A stretch of DNA of 64,000 nt from JAWKIW01 sp041394145. Its GTDB lineage: Bacteria > Actinomycetota > Acidimicrobiia > Acidimicrobiales > Acidimicrobilacustridaceae. The notes beneath the pieces are model-generated. The model saw only the letters and a program-made list of their open reading frames with translations. It was not told the DNA's origin and did not search any database. The position numbers and the translations under genes were made by a program. Shown one piece after another: positions 18,275 through 27,448 of the stretch (position 1 is the first letter of the stretch; each line of letters begins with the position of its first letter). Where the stretch lies: assembly GCA_041394145.1 (NCBI GenBank), contig JAWKIW010000019.1, positions 1-64,000 on the forward strand. Direction: 5' to 3'.

Positions 18275-20620
18275 CTACTCGTCGAGGGCGCGGACCTCGT
18301 CGATGGCGCGGTGCAGCAGCTCGGCCAGGTTGCGGCCGAGGGCGGCCAGCAGGTGGGCGTGCACGGCGGGGTGCTCGGCGGCGAGGCGGGCGAGCGCGGC
18401 GGTGGGCAGCGACCGCACCACGCAGCGCTCGTCGGCCACCACGCTGATGGCGCGGACCCCGCCGTCGAGCGCCGCCCCCTCGCCGAACATCGTGCCCGGC
18501 CCGAAGCTGCGCAGCCGTCGGGTGCGGGTGCCGGCGTCGCCGTCGACGTCGATGCGCACGGTGGCGCTGCCCGCCACCAGGTAGCAGAGGCGGTCGGCGG
18601 GCTCGCCCTCGCGCAGGATCGCCTCACCGGCCTCGTGGACCTCGGTCACCAGCAGCGGCGTGATGGCGGCGAGATCCTCGGCGTCGAGGTCGCGCAGCAC
18701 GTCGACGTCTCCGAGGTCGAGGTGCTCGTCGACGGAGCCGAGCCCGAGCCCGGCCCCCGGTCCGGCCCCGACGCCCACCGCGGCGGCGGCCTCGGCCAGC
18801 ACCAGGTCCTCGCCCCGCTCGAGGGCCACGTCGACGTCATCGGCCAGATCGGACCGCGGCCAGCGGCCGTCGGCGACCAGTGCGTCCACCAGCGGCTCGG
18901 GCGCGCCGGCCAGCACCAGCACGGTGTCGGTGGCCACCGCGAGGTCGTGCAGCTCGCCGAGCAGCGCCACCGCTCCGGCGGTGGCCCGGCCGAGTCGGCG
19001 GGCGTCGAGGACCACCACCCGGGCGTCGACGGCGCAGCCCTCCACCGCCCGCACCAGCTGCTCGGCGGTGGCGAAGAACAGGTCGCCCTGCAGCACCAGC
19101 ACCGTCACCGCCGGCCCGGAGGCCTCCAGCACCGCCCGCTCGCCGGCCCGGCGCCGCCGCCGCGACGACACCTGGGCCGCGGTGACGCGGCGGTGCACCA
19201 CGGGTGACGCCGTGGCGGTGGCGTCGAGCACGTGCAGGGTCAGCTCGTCGGCGAGGGCCTCGCAGGCGGCGATGCCCCGCACGCTGTTGCCCTGCTCGTC
19301 GAGGCGGGGCGAGAAGGTGCCGATGCCGACCTGGCCCGGCAGCACGGCGATGATCCCGCCGCCCACGCCGGACTTGGCCGGCATCCCGATGCGGAACATC
19401 CAGTTGCCCGACCAGTCGTACATGCCGCAGGTGGCCATCACCGACAGGACCTTGGCGACGTGGCCCTCACCCAGCGCCCGCGCCCCGGTCACCGGGTTGA
19501 CCCCGCCGTTGGCCAGGGTGGCCGCCATCACCGCCAGGTCCCGGGCGGTCACCTCGATCGAGCACTGGGCGAAGTACAGGTCGAGGTGCTCGTCGACCGG
19601 CTCGTCGATCATCCCCGAGCTCAGCTCGAGGTAGGCGATGGCCCGGTTGCGGTGCCCGGTGCGGCGCTCGGACTCGGCCACCGCCTCGTCGATGGTCAGG
19701 GGCCGACCGGCGTAGCGACCGAAGGCGTCGAGCACGCGACCGCGCCGCTCGGCGAGGCCGTCGCCGCGCACCATCGACGAGGCCACGATGGCGCCGGCGT
19801 TGACCATCGGGTTCATCGGCCGGTTGTGCTCATCGTCCATGACGATGGCGTTGAAGGCCTCGCCCGAGGGCTCGACGCCGATGCGGCGGCTGACGTGGGC
19901 CACGCCGTGGTCGTCGAGGGCCATGCCGTACACGAACGGCTTGGACACCGACTGGATGGTGAAGGCCGCGTCGGCGTCGCCGGCGGCGTAGACGTGGCCG
20001 TCGAGGGTGGCGACCGCCAGGCCGAACCGGTCCGCCTCGACCGTGGCCAGCTCGGGGATGTAGGTGGCGACCTCGCCCGTGTCGAGGCCGCGCAGGCGCT
20101 CGTGGATGCGGGCCAGGCAGGCGCCCAGCACGGGATCGGGCATCGGCTCCTCGCCGGTGGTGGGGTCGGTGGTGGGCACCGGCACCGTAGCCACCGGCGA
20201 CCCTCGGCCGGGGCCGGGCGCGACGCTCGGCGTCGCCCCGGGGATCGGGCCCGGGGCGACGCCGAGCGGCGGTGCTGCTGCGGTCAGATCGGTGCGGGTC
20301 ACCGGGTCACTGCGGCGTCTCGCGCAGTCGGCCTGGGTGATCGGGCCGGCCTTGTCGGGCTGCTGGCCCGGCGGGATCTGCTGGTCGGGGTTGTTCTTCC
20401 AGCCGTGGCCGGGGTCGCCGTAGAGGTGGCCGCCGTTGGGGTCGGCGGCGTTGGCGCTCACCTGCACCGCCACGTAGGGGTTGGTCTCGCTGGCCGTGCC
20501 GTGGCAGACCCACACCTTCTCCGCCGGTGCCGCCGCCGCCACACCCATGGTCAGCCCGCCGGCCATCCCGAAGGCCGCCACGGCCGCGGCGGCCCGTCGG
20601 ATCGTACGTCCCGTGCTCAT
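18275..20620 (-). CDS. glsA: Glutaminase-STAS-cNMP-binding protein fused to an N-terminal secreted-type module
   Basis: From about residue 160 the protein is a serine-dependent beta-lactamase-like glutaminase: SVSKPFVYGMAL carries the catalytic Ser-x-x-Lys, with PMNPMVNAGAI, ERRTGHRNRAIAYL and MPAKSGVGGGIIAVLPGQ. It is followed by a STAS domain (VTVLVLQGDLFFATAEQLVR) and a C-terminal cyclic-nucleotide-binding domain (GEAILREGEPADRLCYLVAG, FGPGTMFGEGAAL). This three-domain order is known for long glutaminases. Unusually, the frame stays open upstream through a proline-rich linker to a signal peptide (MSTGRTIRRAAAAVAAFG) and a module with KVWVCHGTASETNPYVAVQV, from ATG 20620 with a GAGGGGGA site. 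An internal ATG at 20143 with GAGGAG just upstream could start the glutaminase alone. Glutamine to glutamate plus ammonia is the expected reaction. Confidence 0.7.
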   Translation of the reverse strand: MSTGRTIRRAAAAVAAFGMAGGLTMGVAAAAPAEKVWVCHGTASETNPYVAVQVSANAADPNGGHLYGDPGHGWKNNPDQQIPPGQQPDKAGPITQADCARRRSDPVTRTDLTAAAPPLGVAPGPIPGATPSVAPGPGRGSPVATVPVPTTDPTTGEEPMPDPVLGACLARIHERLRGLDTGEVATYIPELATVEADRFGLAVATLDGHVYAAGDADAAFTIQSVSKPFVYGMALDDHGVAHVSRRIGVEPSGEAFNAIVMDDEHNRPMNPMVNAGAIVASSMVRGDGLAERRGRVLDAFGRYAGRPLTIDEAVAESERRTGHRNRAIAYLELSSGMIDEPVDEHLDLYFAQCSIEVTARDLAVMAATLANGGVNPVTGARALGEGHVAKVLSVMATCGMYDWSGNWMFRIGMPAKSGVGGGIIAVLPGQVGIGTFSPRLDEQGNSVRGIAACEALADELTLHVLDATATASPVVHRRVTAAQVSSRRRRRAGERAVLEASGPAVTVLVLQGDLFFATAEQLVRAVEGCAVDARVVVLDARRLGRATAGAVALLGELHDLAVATDTVLVLAGAPEPLVDALVADGRWPRSDLADDVDVALERGEDLVLAEAAAAVGVGAGPGAGLGLGSVDEHLDLGDVDVLRDLDAEDLAAITPLLVTEVHEAGEAILREGEPADRLCYLVAGSATVRIDVDGDAGTRTRRLRSFGPGTMFGEGAALDGGVRAISVVADERCVVRSLPTAALARLAAEHPAVHAHLLAALGRNLAELLHRAIDEVRALDE

Positions 20621-20794
20621 GTCCGTCCCCCTCGAGGTTCGTCCTACCGCCACGCACCGTGGCAGCGCTCGCCGCTGGTGCCACGGTACGACGCTGGTCA
20701 AGGCCATCTTCGCGGTCGACTGCGCGCGGAACGTGGTCTCTGGTGCCCTCGCCGGGGCCGAGGGACGGCGGGGCGGGCACCGGTGTGGCCGTCG

Positions 20795-21181
20795 TCAGAC
20801 CCGGACAACGTGGAGGCCGACGAGGTCCGGGTAGTCGTCGTCCTGGGTCACGACGGCGACGCCGTGGGCCAGCGCGGTGGCAGCGATCCACGAGTCGTTG
20901 ACCGGCATCCGCAGCCCCTGCTCGCGCAGCCGCACCCGCAGCTCGGCCCAGGCCTCGGCCACGGCGTCGTCGATCGGCAGCGGGTCGAGCAGGAGGGCAT
21001 GGGTGAGGGTGGCCAATCGGCGAGCACGCGCCTCGGTGGTATCGGCGACGAGGACGCCGGCGCGCAGCTCGCCGACGGTCACCACCGAGACGGCGAGCTC
21101 GTCGGGCAGCCGGGTGACGTCGAGGGGGCGTCCCGCCTCGCGAGCGATGAACACCGACGTGTCGGCCAGCCCGCGCGTCAT
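20795..21181 (-). CDS. VapC-type PIN-domain toxin
   Basis: The 128-residue PIN protein begins MTRGLADTSVFIAREAG. It has the acidic residues of DTSVF, SVVTVGELRAGV (Glu), PVNDSWIAATALAHG (Asp) and VVTQDDDYPDL (Asp), the arrangement of VapC RNases. Its ATG (21181) overlaps the antitoxin stop in an ATGA, so translation is coupled. It is the second of three TA modules here. Confidence 0.85.
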   Translation of the reverse strand: MTRGLADTSVFIAREAGRPLDVTRLPDELAVSVVTVGELRAGVLVADTTEARARRLATLTHALLLDPLPIDDAVAEAWAELRVRLREQGLRMPVNDSWIAATALAHGVAVVTQDDDYPDLVGLHVVRV

Positions 21182-21432
21182 CGCACGGGCACGTCGTCGG
21201 TGGTGTCGGGGCTGAGCAGGGTGAGGTCGTCGCGCAGCGCCGAATCGGCCTGGTGCCCGACCACGAGGTCGACGAACCGGCGGCGGGGCAGCCATCGGTG
21301 CCGAGGCTCCGCCGGCTCGAGCCGGGCGACGGGCCGGCCGTCAACCGTGATCACGACGGTCTCACCCCGCTCGACGCGATCGAGGACCGATCGGGTGTTG
21401 TTGCGCAGCTCTCGGGAGGCGACCTCGGCCAC
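21178..21432 (-). CDS. Phd/YefM-type antitoxin
   Basis: The 84-residue protein (GTG 21432) reads MAEVASRELRNNTRSVLDRV, then ERGETVVITVDGRPVARLEP, the Phd/YefM DNA-binding fold. The C-terminal half (ALRDDLTLLSPDTTDD) is the toxin-binding tail. On the minus strand TACGGT (21445-21440) ends seven bases before the GTG, so it is probably leaderless. It overlaps the vapC start. Confidence 0.8.
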   Translation of the reverse strand: MAEVASRELRNNTRSVLDRVERGETVVITVDGRPVARLEPAEPRHRWLPRRRFVDLVVGHQADSALRDDLTLLSPDTTDDVPVR

Positions 21433-21559
21433 GGCGACGACCGTAGCACATCTGCGACAGCAGGCCCGCCTGCTCCGCTCGCGTCGCTCGGGCTCGGCGA
21501 AGGGGCGCCTGCAGCCCGCCGGGAGCGGAGGCCGGGGGGAGACGGGCCGGTGGCCGCGC

Positions 21560-23137
21560 TCAGCCGGGGATGGCCGAGGGCTGGGCGTCGGCGACGATGG
21601 CGTCGCGGTCCTCGGCCACCACGAACTGGCTGGCGATGGCGGCGTCGGTCGCCTTGGCGTAGGCGTCGATGTAGGCCTGCCTCGACGGGTAGAGCTGGGC
21701 GAGACGCTCGGGGGTGAAGGGGACGGTCTTGCCGAGCAGGAGGCAGATGATCTTGTCGCTCGGTCCGGGGTCGCCCGACAAGGTGGCGACGGGGACGTCG
21801 ACCTGGGGGGTGCGGATCCCGCCGAGCGCGTTGCCGTCGGCGTCGCGGCGCACCGTCGGCGTGCCGTCGACCACGTCGATCTGCAGGCGGGGCGCCTCGG
21901 GCGGGACCTGCCCGGTGCGCATCCACTCGTCGAGGTGGCGCACCGCCGAGCGCACCACGAAGCGCTGGGGCCCGGCGTTGATCTTCACCCCGCAGTCGAT
22001 GTTGTCGGCCATCGGGCCGAGCGTGCTGGCGTCGGCGTGGGCCGTGCCGGCCACCTCCCACAGGCGGATCGTGTCGGTGTCAGGTTGGCGGGCCGGGTGG
22101 TAGCCGATGATCGACACCAGGTCGGTCTCGGTCTCGACCATCAGCACCGGCACCGTCACGTCGTCACGGATGCGCACCGGCTTGCCGCCGGTGACGGCAT
22201 CGGCGATGGCCACGCCCTCGCCGGGCTTGCCCAGCGGCAGAGACGGACCGCCCCGGCTGTGGATGAGGAACCCGTCGTAGGCGTTGGTGAGCGGCTGCAC
22301 GCCGTCGACGTAGGTGGTGAGGGCGAACGCCGACTGCGACTCCCCCATGGCCATCACCCGCTCGACGGGCAGCCCGCCGAGCGCGTCGGAGCCACCGGTC
22401 TGGCGCAGCGCCCGACCGACCTGGGTGTAGATGTCGTAGGCGAAGGCGTCGCCGGGGTGCGACAGCGAGCCGTAGCGGGCCGGGTCGATGTTCTTCAGGC
22501 CCTTGCCGACGACGGCGTCGGCCAGGCCGCCGATGCCCGGGTCGACGGCCACGGGGCCGCCCTCGACACCGATCAGCTGGGCCGACACGCCCACCCAGGC
22601 CATGCCCCGGCGGACCAGCTCCTCGGCGGCGAAGGCGTAGTCGGGGTTGGCGTCGACACCACCGCTGACGTTGAGCCACTCGACGACGACCGTGCCGTTG
22701 AAGTCGGCGGGGTCCGCCGGCCGGCGCACGACGATGCGGGTGCGGTAGTCGGCGGTCTGGTCGGGCCGCAGGGCGATGCGACCGTCCTCGGGGAACGGGC
22801 CGTCGGTGGCGTACGACGTCGCCGTGCCCTTGGCGACGTACTCGTGCTCGACGTAGCCGGCCTGGGCGAGGTCGACGCCACCGATGGCGCCGAGGAACGG
22901 CGCGCCGCCCCCGCCGGTGATCTCCTCGGACAGGTCGGCGGCCGGCCCGGCCGGCCGGGCGACGGTGGTGGCCGCGCCTGCGCCCGAGGAGGCCCTGGCG
23001 GTGGTGGCGGGGCTCGACGAGCTCTCGCCGCTGCTCGACGAGCAGGCGGCGACGAGCAGCGCGAGGGTGAGGAACGGGACGGCGAGCGCGGCGGCGCGGC
23101 GAGAGGATCGGTGGAGCACGGGCCACATTCTTGTCAC
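21560..23137 (-). CDS. Alpha/beta-hydrolase domain lipoprotein
   Basis: The 525-residue protein starts with a lipoprotein signal (AVPFLTLALLVAACSSSSG; lipobox LVAAC), so the mature protein would be anchored outside the membrane. A Ser/Thr-rich linker follows, then a large alpha/beta-hydrolase domain with EEITGGGGAPFLGAIGGVDL, VVVEWLNVSGG, the nucleophile elbow MAMGESQSAFALTTY, VLMVETETDL (acid) and EVAGTAHADAS (His). This matches the uncharacterised hydrolase family PF20091-like. GTG 23137 or ATG 23128 are alternative starts. The substrate is unknown. It lies downstream of a DUF5658-like gene on the same strand but is separated from it by only 37 bases. Confidence 0.8.
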   Translation of the reverse strand: MTRMWPVLHRSSRRAAALAVPFLTLALLVAACSSSSGESSSSPATTARASSGAGAATTVARPAGPAADLSEEITGGGGAPFLGAIGGVDLAQAGYVEHEYVAKGTATSYATDGPFPEDGRIALRPDQTADYRTRIVVRRPADPADFNGTVVVEWLNVSGGVDANPDYAFAAEELVRRGMAWVGVSAQLIGVEGGPVAVDPGIGGLADAVVGKGLKNIDPARYGSLSHPGDAFAYDIYTQVGRALRQTGGSDALGGLPVERVMAMGESQSAFALTTYVDGVQPLTNAYDGFLIHSRGGPSLPLGKPGEGVAIADAVTGGKPVRIRDDVTVPVLMVETETDLVSIIGYHPARQPDTDTIRLWEVAGTAHADASTLGPMADNIDCGVKINAGPQRFVVRSAVRHLDEWMRTGQVPPEAPRLQIDVVDGTPTVRRDADGNALGGIRTPQVDVPVATLSGDPGPSDKIICLLLGKTVPFTPERLAQLYPSRQAYIDAYAKATDAAIASQFVVAEDRDAIVADAQPSAIPG

Positions 23138-23174
23138 GAACCGTTCACCGACGCGGTCACCCGCCGGCGTCGCG

Positions 23175-23525
23175 TCAGCCGCTGCTGGTGAGGAACACCG
23201 CCATGGCGTTCACGACGACCGTCATCAGGTAGATGCCGGTCACCACCCAGATGGCGGCCAGGTGCAGCTCGTCGATGCGTCGCCGCCCGCTCTCGGTGAG
23301 GGCGAGCGCCAGCAGCGCCAGCGGGATGAGGAACTTCACCGCCAGCACCACCCCGGCGTGCTCGAAGAGGTAGGCGCTGAACGGGTTGGACTCGCCGACG
23401 CCGCGGGCGCGGCCCATCAGCGTCAGGACGAGGTCGATCGCTTGAGCACGATGAGCGCCACCGCCGCCGCGATGTAGAGGCGGTAGCGCTGACGCGCCGC
23501 GGCGGCGCTCGGTCGGACGGCTCAC
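23175..23525 (-). CDS. DUF5658-like small membrane protein with altered first helix
   Basis: The 116-residue frame from GTG 23525 ends in AIDLVLTLMGRARGVGESNP, FSAYLFEHAGVVLAVKFLIP and WVVTGIYLMTVVVNAMAVFL, matching DUF5658 small membrane proteins. Between about residues 12 and 28 the open frame reads SALPPLHRGGGGAHRA, while the neighbouring frame encodes RYRLYIAAAVALIVL, a typical transmembrane helix. A pair of compensating indels (about 23440 and 23490) would therefore restore a normal protein. As read, the first helix is missing. Function unknown. Confidence 0.55.
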   Translation of the reverse strand: MSRPTERRRGASALPPLHRGGGGAHRAQAIDLVLTLMGRARGVGESNPFSAYLFEHAGVVLAVKFLIPLALLALALTESGRRRIDELHLAAIWVVTGIYLMTVVVNAMAVFLTSSG

Positions 23526-23594
23526 CGGCTCATCGTCCCTCAACTCGCCGCGATCTGGCACCACGATGGGTCTCCGCTCGAGCGAACCGGGCCG

Positions 23595-23661
23595 GGCGTC
23601 AGCGGCCGACGGTCGGCGGCCGGATGTCGGCGGCCGGGCGTCGGCGGCCGACGGTCGGCGG
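23595..23661. repeat. Direct repeat of 25 bases in the gap before the enoyl-CoA hydratase
   Basis: Two 25-base copies (23595-23619 and 23637-23661) differ at one position and lie 42 bases apart, with further partial GTCGGCGGCCG copies between them. The block lies between the ends and starts of two minus-strand genes. Confidence 0.6.
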
Positions 23662-23683
23662 TCCTCGGTCGGCGACGGGATGC

Positions 23684-24544
23684 TCAGCGGCCGGTGAAGT
23701 CCGGCGGGCGCCCTTCCACGAAGGCGGTGATGCCCTCCATGAAGTCGGCCGTGCCGAACAGGCGCACCGTCTCGGCCAGCACCTTCTCGCTGTGGGTCCG
23801 GAAGTCCTCGGTGAGGCCCTCGCGGAACAGCCGCTTCATGGCCCGGATGGCGAGCGGTGCGTTGGCGGCGATCTCGTCGGCCCACGAGCGGGCGGTGTCC
23901 AGGAGCTGCTCGTCGTCGTCGACGACCTCGTCGAGCAGCCCGAGGTCGCGGGCCTCGGCCGCGTCGAGGTCGCGGCCGAGCATGGCGATGCGGCACGCCG
24001 TCGACCACCCGACCAGCCGGGGCAGGTACCAGGTGCCGCCGCTCTCGGGGACCACGCCCCGCTTGGCGAAGCCGGGCAGCAGGCGGGTCGAGGCCGAGCC
24101 GATGCGCAGGTCGCAGCCGAGGGCGAGGTCGAGTCCGTAGCCGGCCGCGGCCCCGTTGACGGCGCAGATCACCGGCGTGTCCATCTCCTGGAGCACGACG
24201 GTGGGCAGGTCGGCGATCTCGATCCCCTGCGGCTCGATCGAGCCCGACGACCCGCCGATGCCGGTGCCGGCCATGGCGTCCTTGATGTCGAGGCCCGAGC
24301 AGAAGCCCTTGCCGGCACCGGTGAGCACGACGCAGCGGACGTCGTCGTCGGCCTCGGCCCGCCGGAGCGCCTCGGTGAGCTCGGCCAGCATCCGGAACGA
24401 GATGGCGTTGCGGCGGTGCGGCCGGTTGAGGCGCACCGTGGCGACCCGACCGTCGGCCTCGTACAGGACCTCGGGCGCCACCGATGCGGGCTCCTCGGCC
24501 ACCACCACCTGCTCGGCGTTCGTCGTCTGCTCGCTCGTCGTCAT
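23684..24544 (-). CDS. Enoyl-CoA hydratase/isomerase family protein
   Basis: The 286-residue crotonase has RVATVRLNRPHRRNAISFRM near residue 35, GAGKGFCSGLDIKDAM (oxyanion-hole region) and VICAVNGAAAGYGLDLALGC (second oxyanion backbone). GVVPESGGTWYLPRLVG carries the catalytic-type Glu. It should hydrate or isomerise an enoyl-CoA in fatty-acid or related oxidation. The N-terminal 25 residues (EQTTNAEQVVVAEEPAS) are a low-complexity extension. A minus-strand -10 TAGGGT at 24583-24578 gives a short 5' leader. The substrate cannot be told. Confidence 0.88.
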   Translation of the reverse strand: MTTSEQTTNAEQVVVAEEPASVAPEVLYEADGRVATVRLNRPHRRNAISFRMLAELTEALRRAEADDDVRCVVLTGAGKGFCSGLDIKDAMAGTGIGGSSGSIEPQGIEIADLPTVVLQEMDTPVICAVNGAAAGYGLDLALGCDLRIGSASTRLLPGFAKRGVVPESGGTWYLPRLVGWSTACRIAMLGRDLDAAEARDLGLLDEVVDDDEQLLDTARSWADEIAANAPLAIRAMKRLFREGLTEDFRTHSEKVLAETVRLFGTADFMEGITAFVEGRPPDFTGR

Positions 24545-24758
24545 CGTCGGGACCCCGGGTGCGTCGGCCGCCGGCTCACCCTAGGCGCGGGACCGTCGGG
24601 GACCGGTCGGTGACGTGTCGTCCCCGGTGCCGGCGGTGATGGCTCCGCCGGCGGTCCCGGGGGCGGCTTGCGACCAGGGCCCGCCGTGGCGATGATGCGG
24701 GCGCGGGCAGCCGTCGCCCACCCCCGTGTGGGCCGAGACCCCCACGGAGCTGCTCGCC

Positions 24759-26183
24759 ATGGACACCGAGACCCTGCGCGACGACCGGGTGCTCGTCGAC
24801 GCCCGCCCCGCCCCCGCCGGGGCCGCGCCCCCGCACGTGCGGGCCTACGCCGCGCTGGCCGGCGCCGCCGTCGCCGGCGGCGCGCTGGTGTGGGCCTGCC
24901 ACGTCCGGGGCCAGCAGCTGCTCGACGTCGGGGCCCGCATCACCATGGCGGCACCGCCGCTGATGGGCGGCATCCGCCTGTACCGGCCCCGGCTGCTCGA
25001 CCTCGGCGTCGCCGGCGCGGTGGTGCTGGCCGCCACCGCCCTCGCGCTGGTGCGGGCCCGCCGGTGGGGTGTGGTGGTGGCCGGGGCGCTCGTCCTCACC
25101 GCCGCCTGGACGGTGGGCTTCGGCCTGCTCGACACGCCCCACGGCCTGACCCGACCGCTGGAGGACGTCACCGAGTACCTCGCCGACGTCCCCACCGCCG
25201 CCCACGACCTCGGCGACTTCGGGCGCCAGTTCGTGCCCGACGTGCAGGCCGGCCGGCTCGAGGCCCAGGCCGCCGGCCACCCACCCGGCCCCATGGTGGT
25301 GCTGGCGGCGCTCGACGACGCCGGCCTCGGTGGGCCGGGATGGGCGGCCGCGCTGTGCATCGGGGCCGGCGTGTCGTCGGTCGCCGCCGTGCTGCTCACC
25401 GTGCGCGAGGTGGCCGGCGAGGACTGGGCCCGCCGGGCGGTGCCCTTCCTCGTCGTCAGCCCGCTGTGGCTGTGGGTGGCGACCTCCGCCGACGCCCTGT
25501 ACCTCGGCCTAGCCGCGTGGACGGTGCTCGCCGTGGTGCTGGCCGCGCGCCGCTCGGGCCGCACCGCCGCGGTGGCGACGGTCGCTGCCGGGGTGGGGGC
25601 GGCCGCCCTGGCCCTGTCGTCCTACGGCCTCGTGCTCATGGCGACGGTGCCGTTGGCCACCGTGGCGGCGACCTGGCGCCACGCCGATCCCCCGAGCCGG
25701 CGGGCACTCGCCGGGCGGGCGGCGGCCGCGGCCGTCATCGCGGTAGGCATCGTCTCCGTCTTGTGGTGGGCCTGGGGCTTCTAGTGGTTCGACGGGCTGT
25801 GGGCCACCAAGGCGGTGGCCGACCGCCTCACCGCCGGGCGGCCGTACTCGTTCTTCGTGGTGAACAACCTGGCGGCGTGGTTCCTCGTGCTGGGCCCGGC
25901 GGTCGTGGCGGGCCTGGTGGTGCTGCGGCACCGCCCGCTGTGGTGCCTCGTCGCCGGCGGCCTCGCCGCCGGCCTGATCGCCGACGTGTCCGGCTGGTCC
26001 AAGGGCGAGGTGGAGCGGATCTGGCTGCCGTTCAGCATCTGGGTCGCTCCCGCCGGCGCCGCCCTGCTGGCGGCGGTGGGCCGGGCCGAGCGCACCCACC
26101 GGTGGGCGCTGCCGGTGCTGGCGCTGGGAGCCCAGCTCGCCGTCACCGTCGGCATCACCGCCTTCGTCACCACCCAGTGGTGA
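24759..26183 (+). pseudogene. GT-C-like polytopic membrane protein interrupted by an in-frame amber codon
   Basis: One reading frame runs from ATG 24759 to 26183 and is broken only by TAG at 25782-25784, between WWAWGF and WFDGLWATKAV. Both halves are rich in transmembrane helices. The first has GQQLLDVGARITMAAPPLMG and the motif QAAGHPPGPMVVL typical of GT-C/DUF2029-like glycosyltransferases. The second has FFVVNNLAAWFLVLGPAVV and SKGEVERIWLPFSIW. Continuity of frame and hydrophobicity across the stop shows that they are one gene. A single substitution (for example TCG or TAC to TAG) explains it. Whether it is a real nonsense mutation or a base-call error is open. Confidence 0.75.
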
Positions 26184-26251
26184 ACCGCCGGGCCGGAGCG
26201 TCGGCGACGGCCACGCCCCGACCTGACGACCCGGCGTGGGAGCATCCGGGC

Positions 26252-27289
26252 ATGGACCTCTCCGACGGCGTGGTGCCGGTCGACGACGAGATCGCCGAGG
26301 CGGTCGCCGCGGTGTGGGACTCCCTGGCCCGGCCGGGCCGCTGGCTCACCAGCGCGCAGCGGGTGGCCGTGGCCGCCGAGTGCCGCGCTGCGGCCGGCGG
26401 CGGGCGCGGCGACGACCCCGTGCTCGCGCCGCACCACCGCGACCTGGTGGCCCGGGGGGTGCACGACCCGGCGGGGCTGCAGGACACGCCGCTCGAAGAC
26501 CTGCTCGGCGCCGACCTCACCGTCGACGAGTACGTGGAGGTCGTCGCCGTGGCCGCCAAGGTGGTGGCGATCGACCTGCTGTGCGCCGGTCTGGCCGCCA
26601 CCCCGCCCCCGCTGCCGACGCCCGGCGACGGGACGCCGTCGCGGGTGCGCCCCGCCGCCGCGGGCGACCTGGGCGCCCGGGTGCCCATGCTCACCGCCGA
26701 GGACCTCGCCGACGAGATCGGCCCCGGCACCTACCACGTGAACGTGCGGCGTGGTCACAGCCTGGTGCCCGAGGAGGCGGCGCTGCAGGTGCGCCTGACC
26801 GAGGCGCTGTACGTCCCCGACCTGCTGGCCCACGGCATGGCCGGGCGCCGCGGCCTCGACCGGGCCCAGCTCGAGGCCGTCGCCACCCGGGTCTCGGCCC
26901 TCAACCGGTGCTTCTACTGCTCGGCCGGCCACGCCCAGCTGCTGGCCATGACCGCCGACGACGAGGCGACCCCCGACCTGGTGGCCGCCGCCCGGGGCGA
27001 GGGCGACGCCACCGGGGTCCGCCACGGCGCCGAGCTGCTGGGCCTGGCCGAGGCGATGGTGCGGGGCGCACCACCGCTCGACGGAGCGCGGGCCGGCGCC
27101 GCCGCCGTGCTCGACGACGAGCAGCTGCTCGGCGCGGTCGCCACGGTGGCCGCGTTCGTGCTCCTCAACCGTGTGTCGGACAGCTCGGGCATCCCCCTCG
27201 ACGACCTGGCGGTGGGCCTGCTCGACGGCCTGCCCGACGAGCTCGACCTCGACGCCTACGCGGGCGCCCGCCGCACCCCTCGCCCCTGA
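26252..27289 (+). CDS. AhpD-like/carboxymuconolactone decarboxylase-fold protein
   Basis: The 345-residue protein contains ATRVSALNRCFYCSAGHAQL near residue 217, the AhpD-type CxxC redox motif followed by His. It is flanked by helices as in alkylhydroperoxidase-like proteins. A second helical half (residues 1-120, with AAVWDSLARPGRWLTSAQRV and DEYVEVVAVAAKVVAIDLL) resembles a duplicated CMD-like region without the cysteines. ATG 26252. It lies 68 bases after the GT-C-like gene. A role as a peroxidase-related enzyme is inferred from the motif only. Confidence 0.7.
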   Translation: MDLSDGVVPVDDEIAEAVAAVWDSLARPGRWLTSAQRVAVAAECRAAAGGGRGDDPVLAPHHRDLVARGVHDPAGLQDTPLEDLLGADLTVDEYVEVVAVAAKVVAIDLLCAGLAATPPPLPTPGDGTPSRVRPAAAGDLGARVPMLTAEDLADEIGPGTYHVNVRRGHSLVPEEAALQVRLTEALYVPDLLAHGMAGRRGLDRAQLEAVATRVSALNRCFYCSAGHAQLLAMTADDEATPDLVAAARGEGDATGVRHGAELLGLAEAMVRGAPPLDGARAGAAAVLDDEQLLGAVATVAAFVLLNRVSDSSGIPLDDLAVGLLDGLPDELDLDAYAGARRTPRP

Positions 27290-27448
27290 GGGACGCTGAC
27301 GACGCCGGCCTGCCACGATCCACCCCCGGCCGGTACCCCGGACGGGCCCCGGCCGGTCCGGCTCAGGATCCGGTGTCCGTGCGCCGATGCTCCCTCAGGC
27401 GCCGGGTGACAGTGCGGGCGCACCGACACCCAGCGGAAGGACGCGGGC

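Noticed and set aside
19232..23191. An uninterrupted plus-strand open frame of more than 1,300 codons
   Set aside because: It is the antisense of the glutaminase, Phd/VapC and hydrolase genes. Its translation is His/Arg/Gly-rich low complexity without domains, a normal artefact at this GC content.
23595..23661. CRISPR-like repeat-spacer array
   Set aside because: Only two 25-base copies with a GC-rich partly repetitive spacer, and no cas genes.
25782..25784. Amber codon as a pyrrolysine or programmed read-through site
   Set aside because: No downstream structure or Pyl-associated context is visible; a point mutation or base-call error is simpler.
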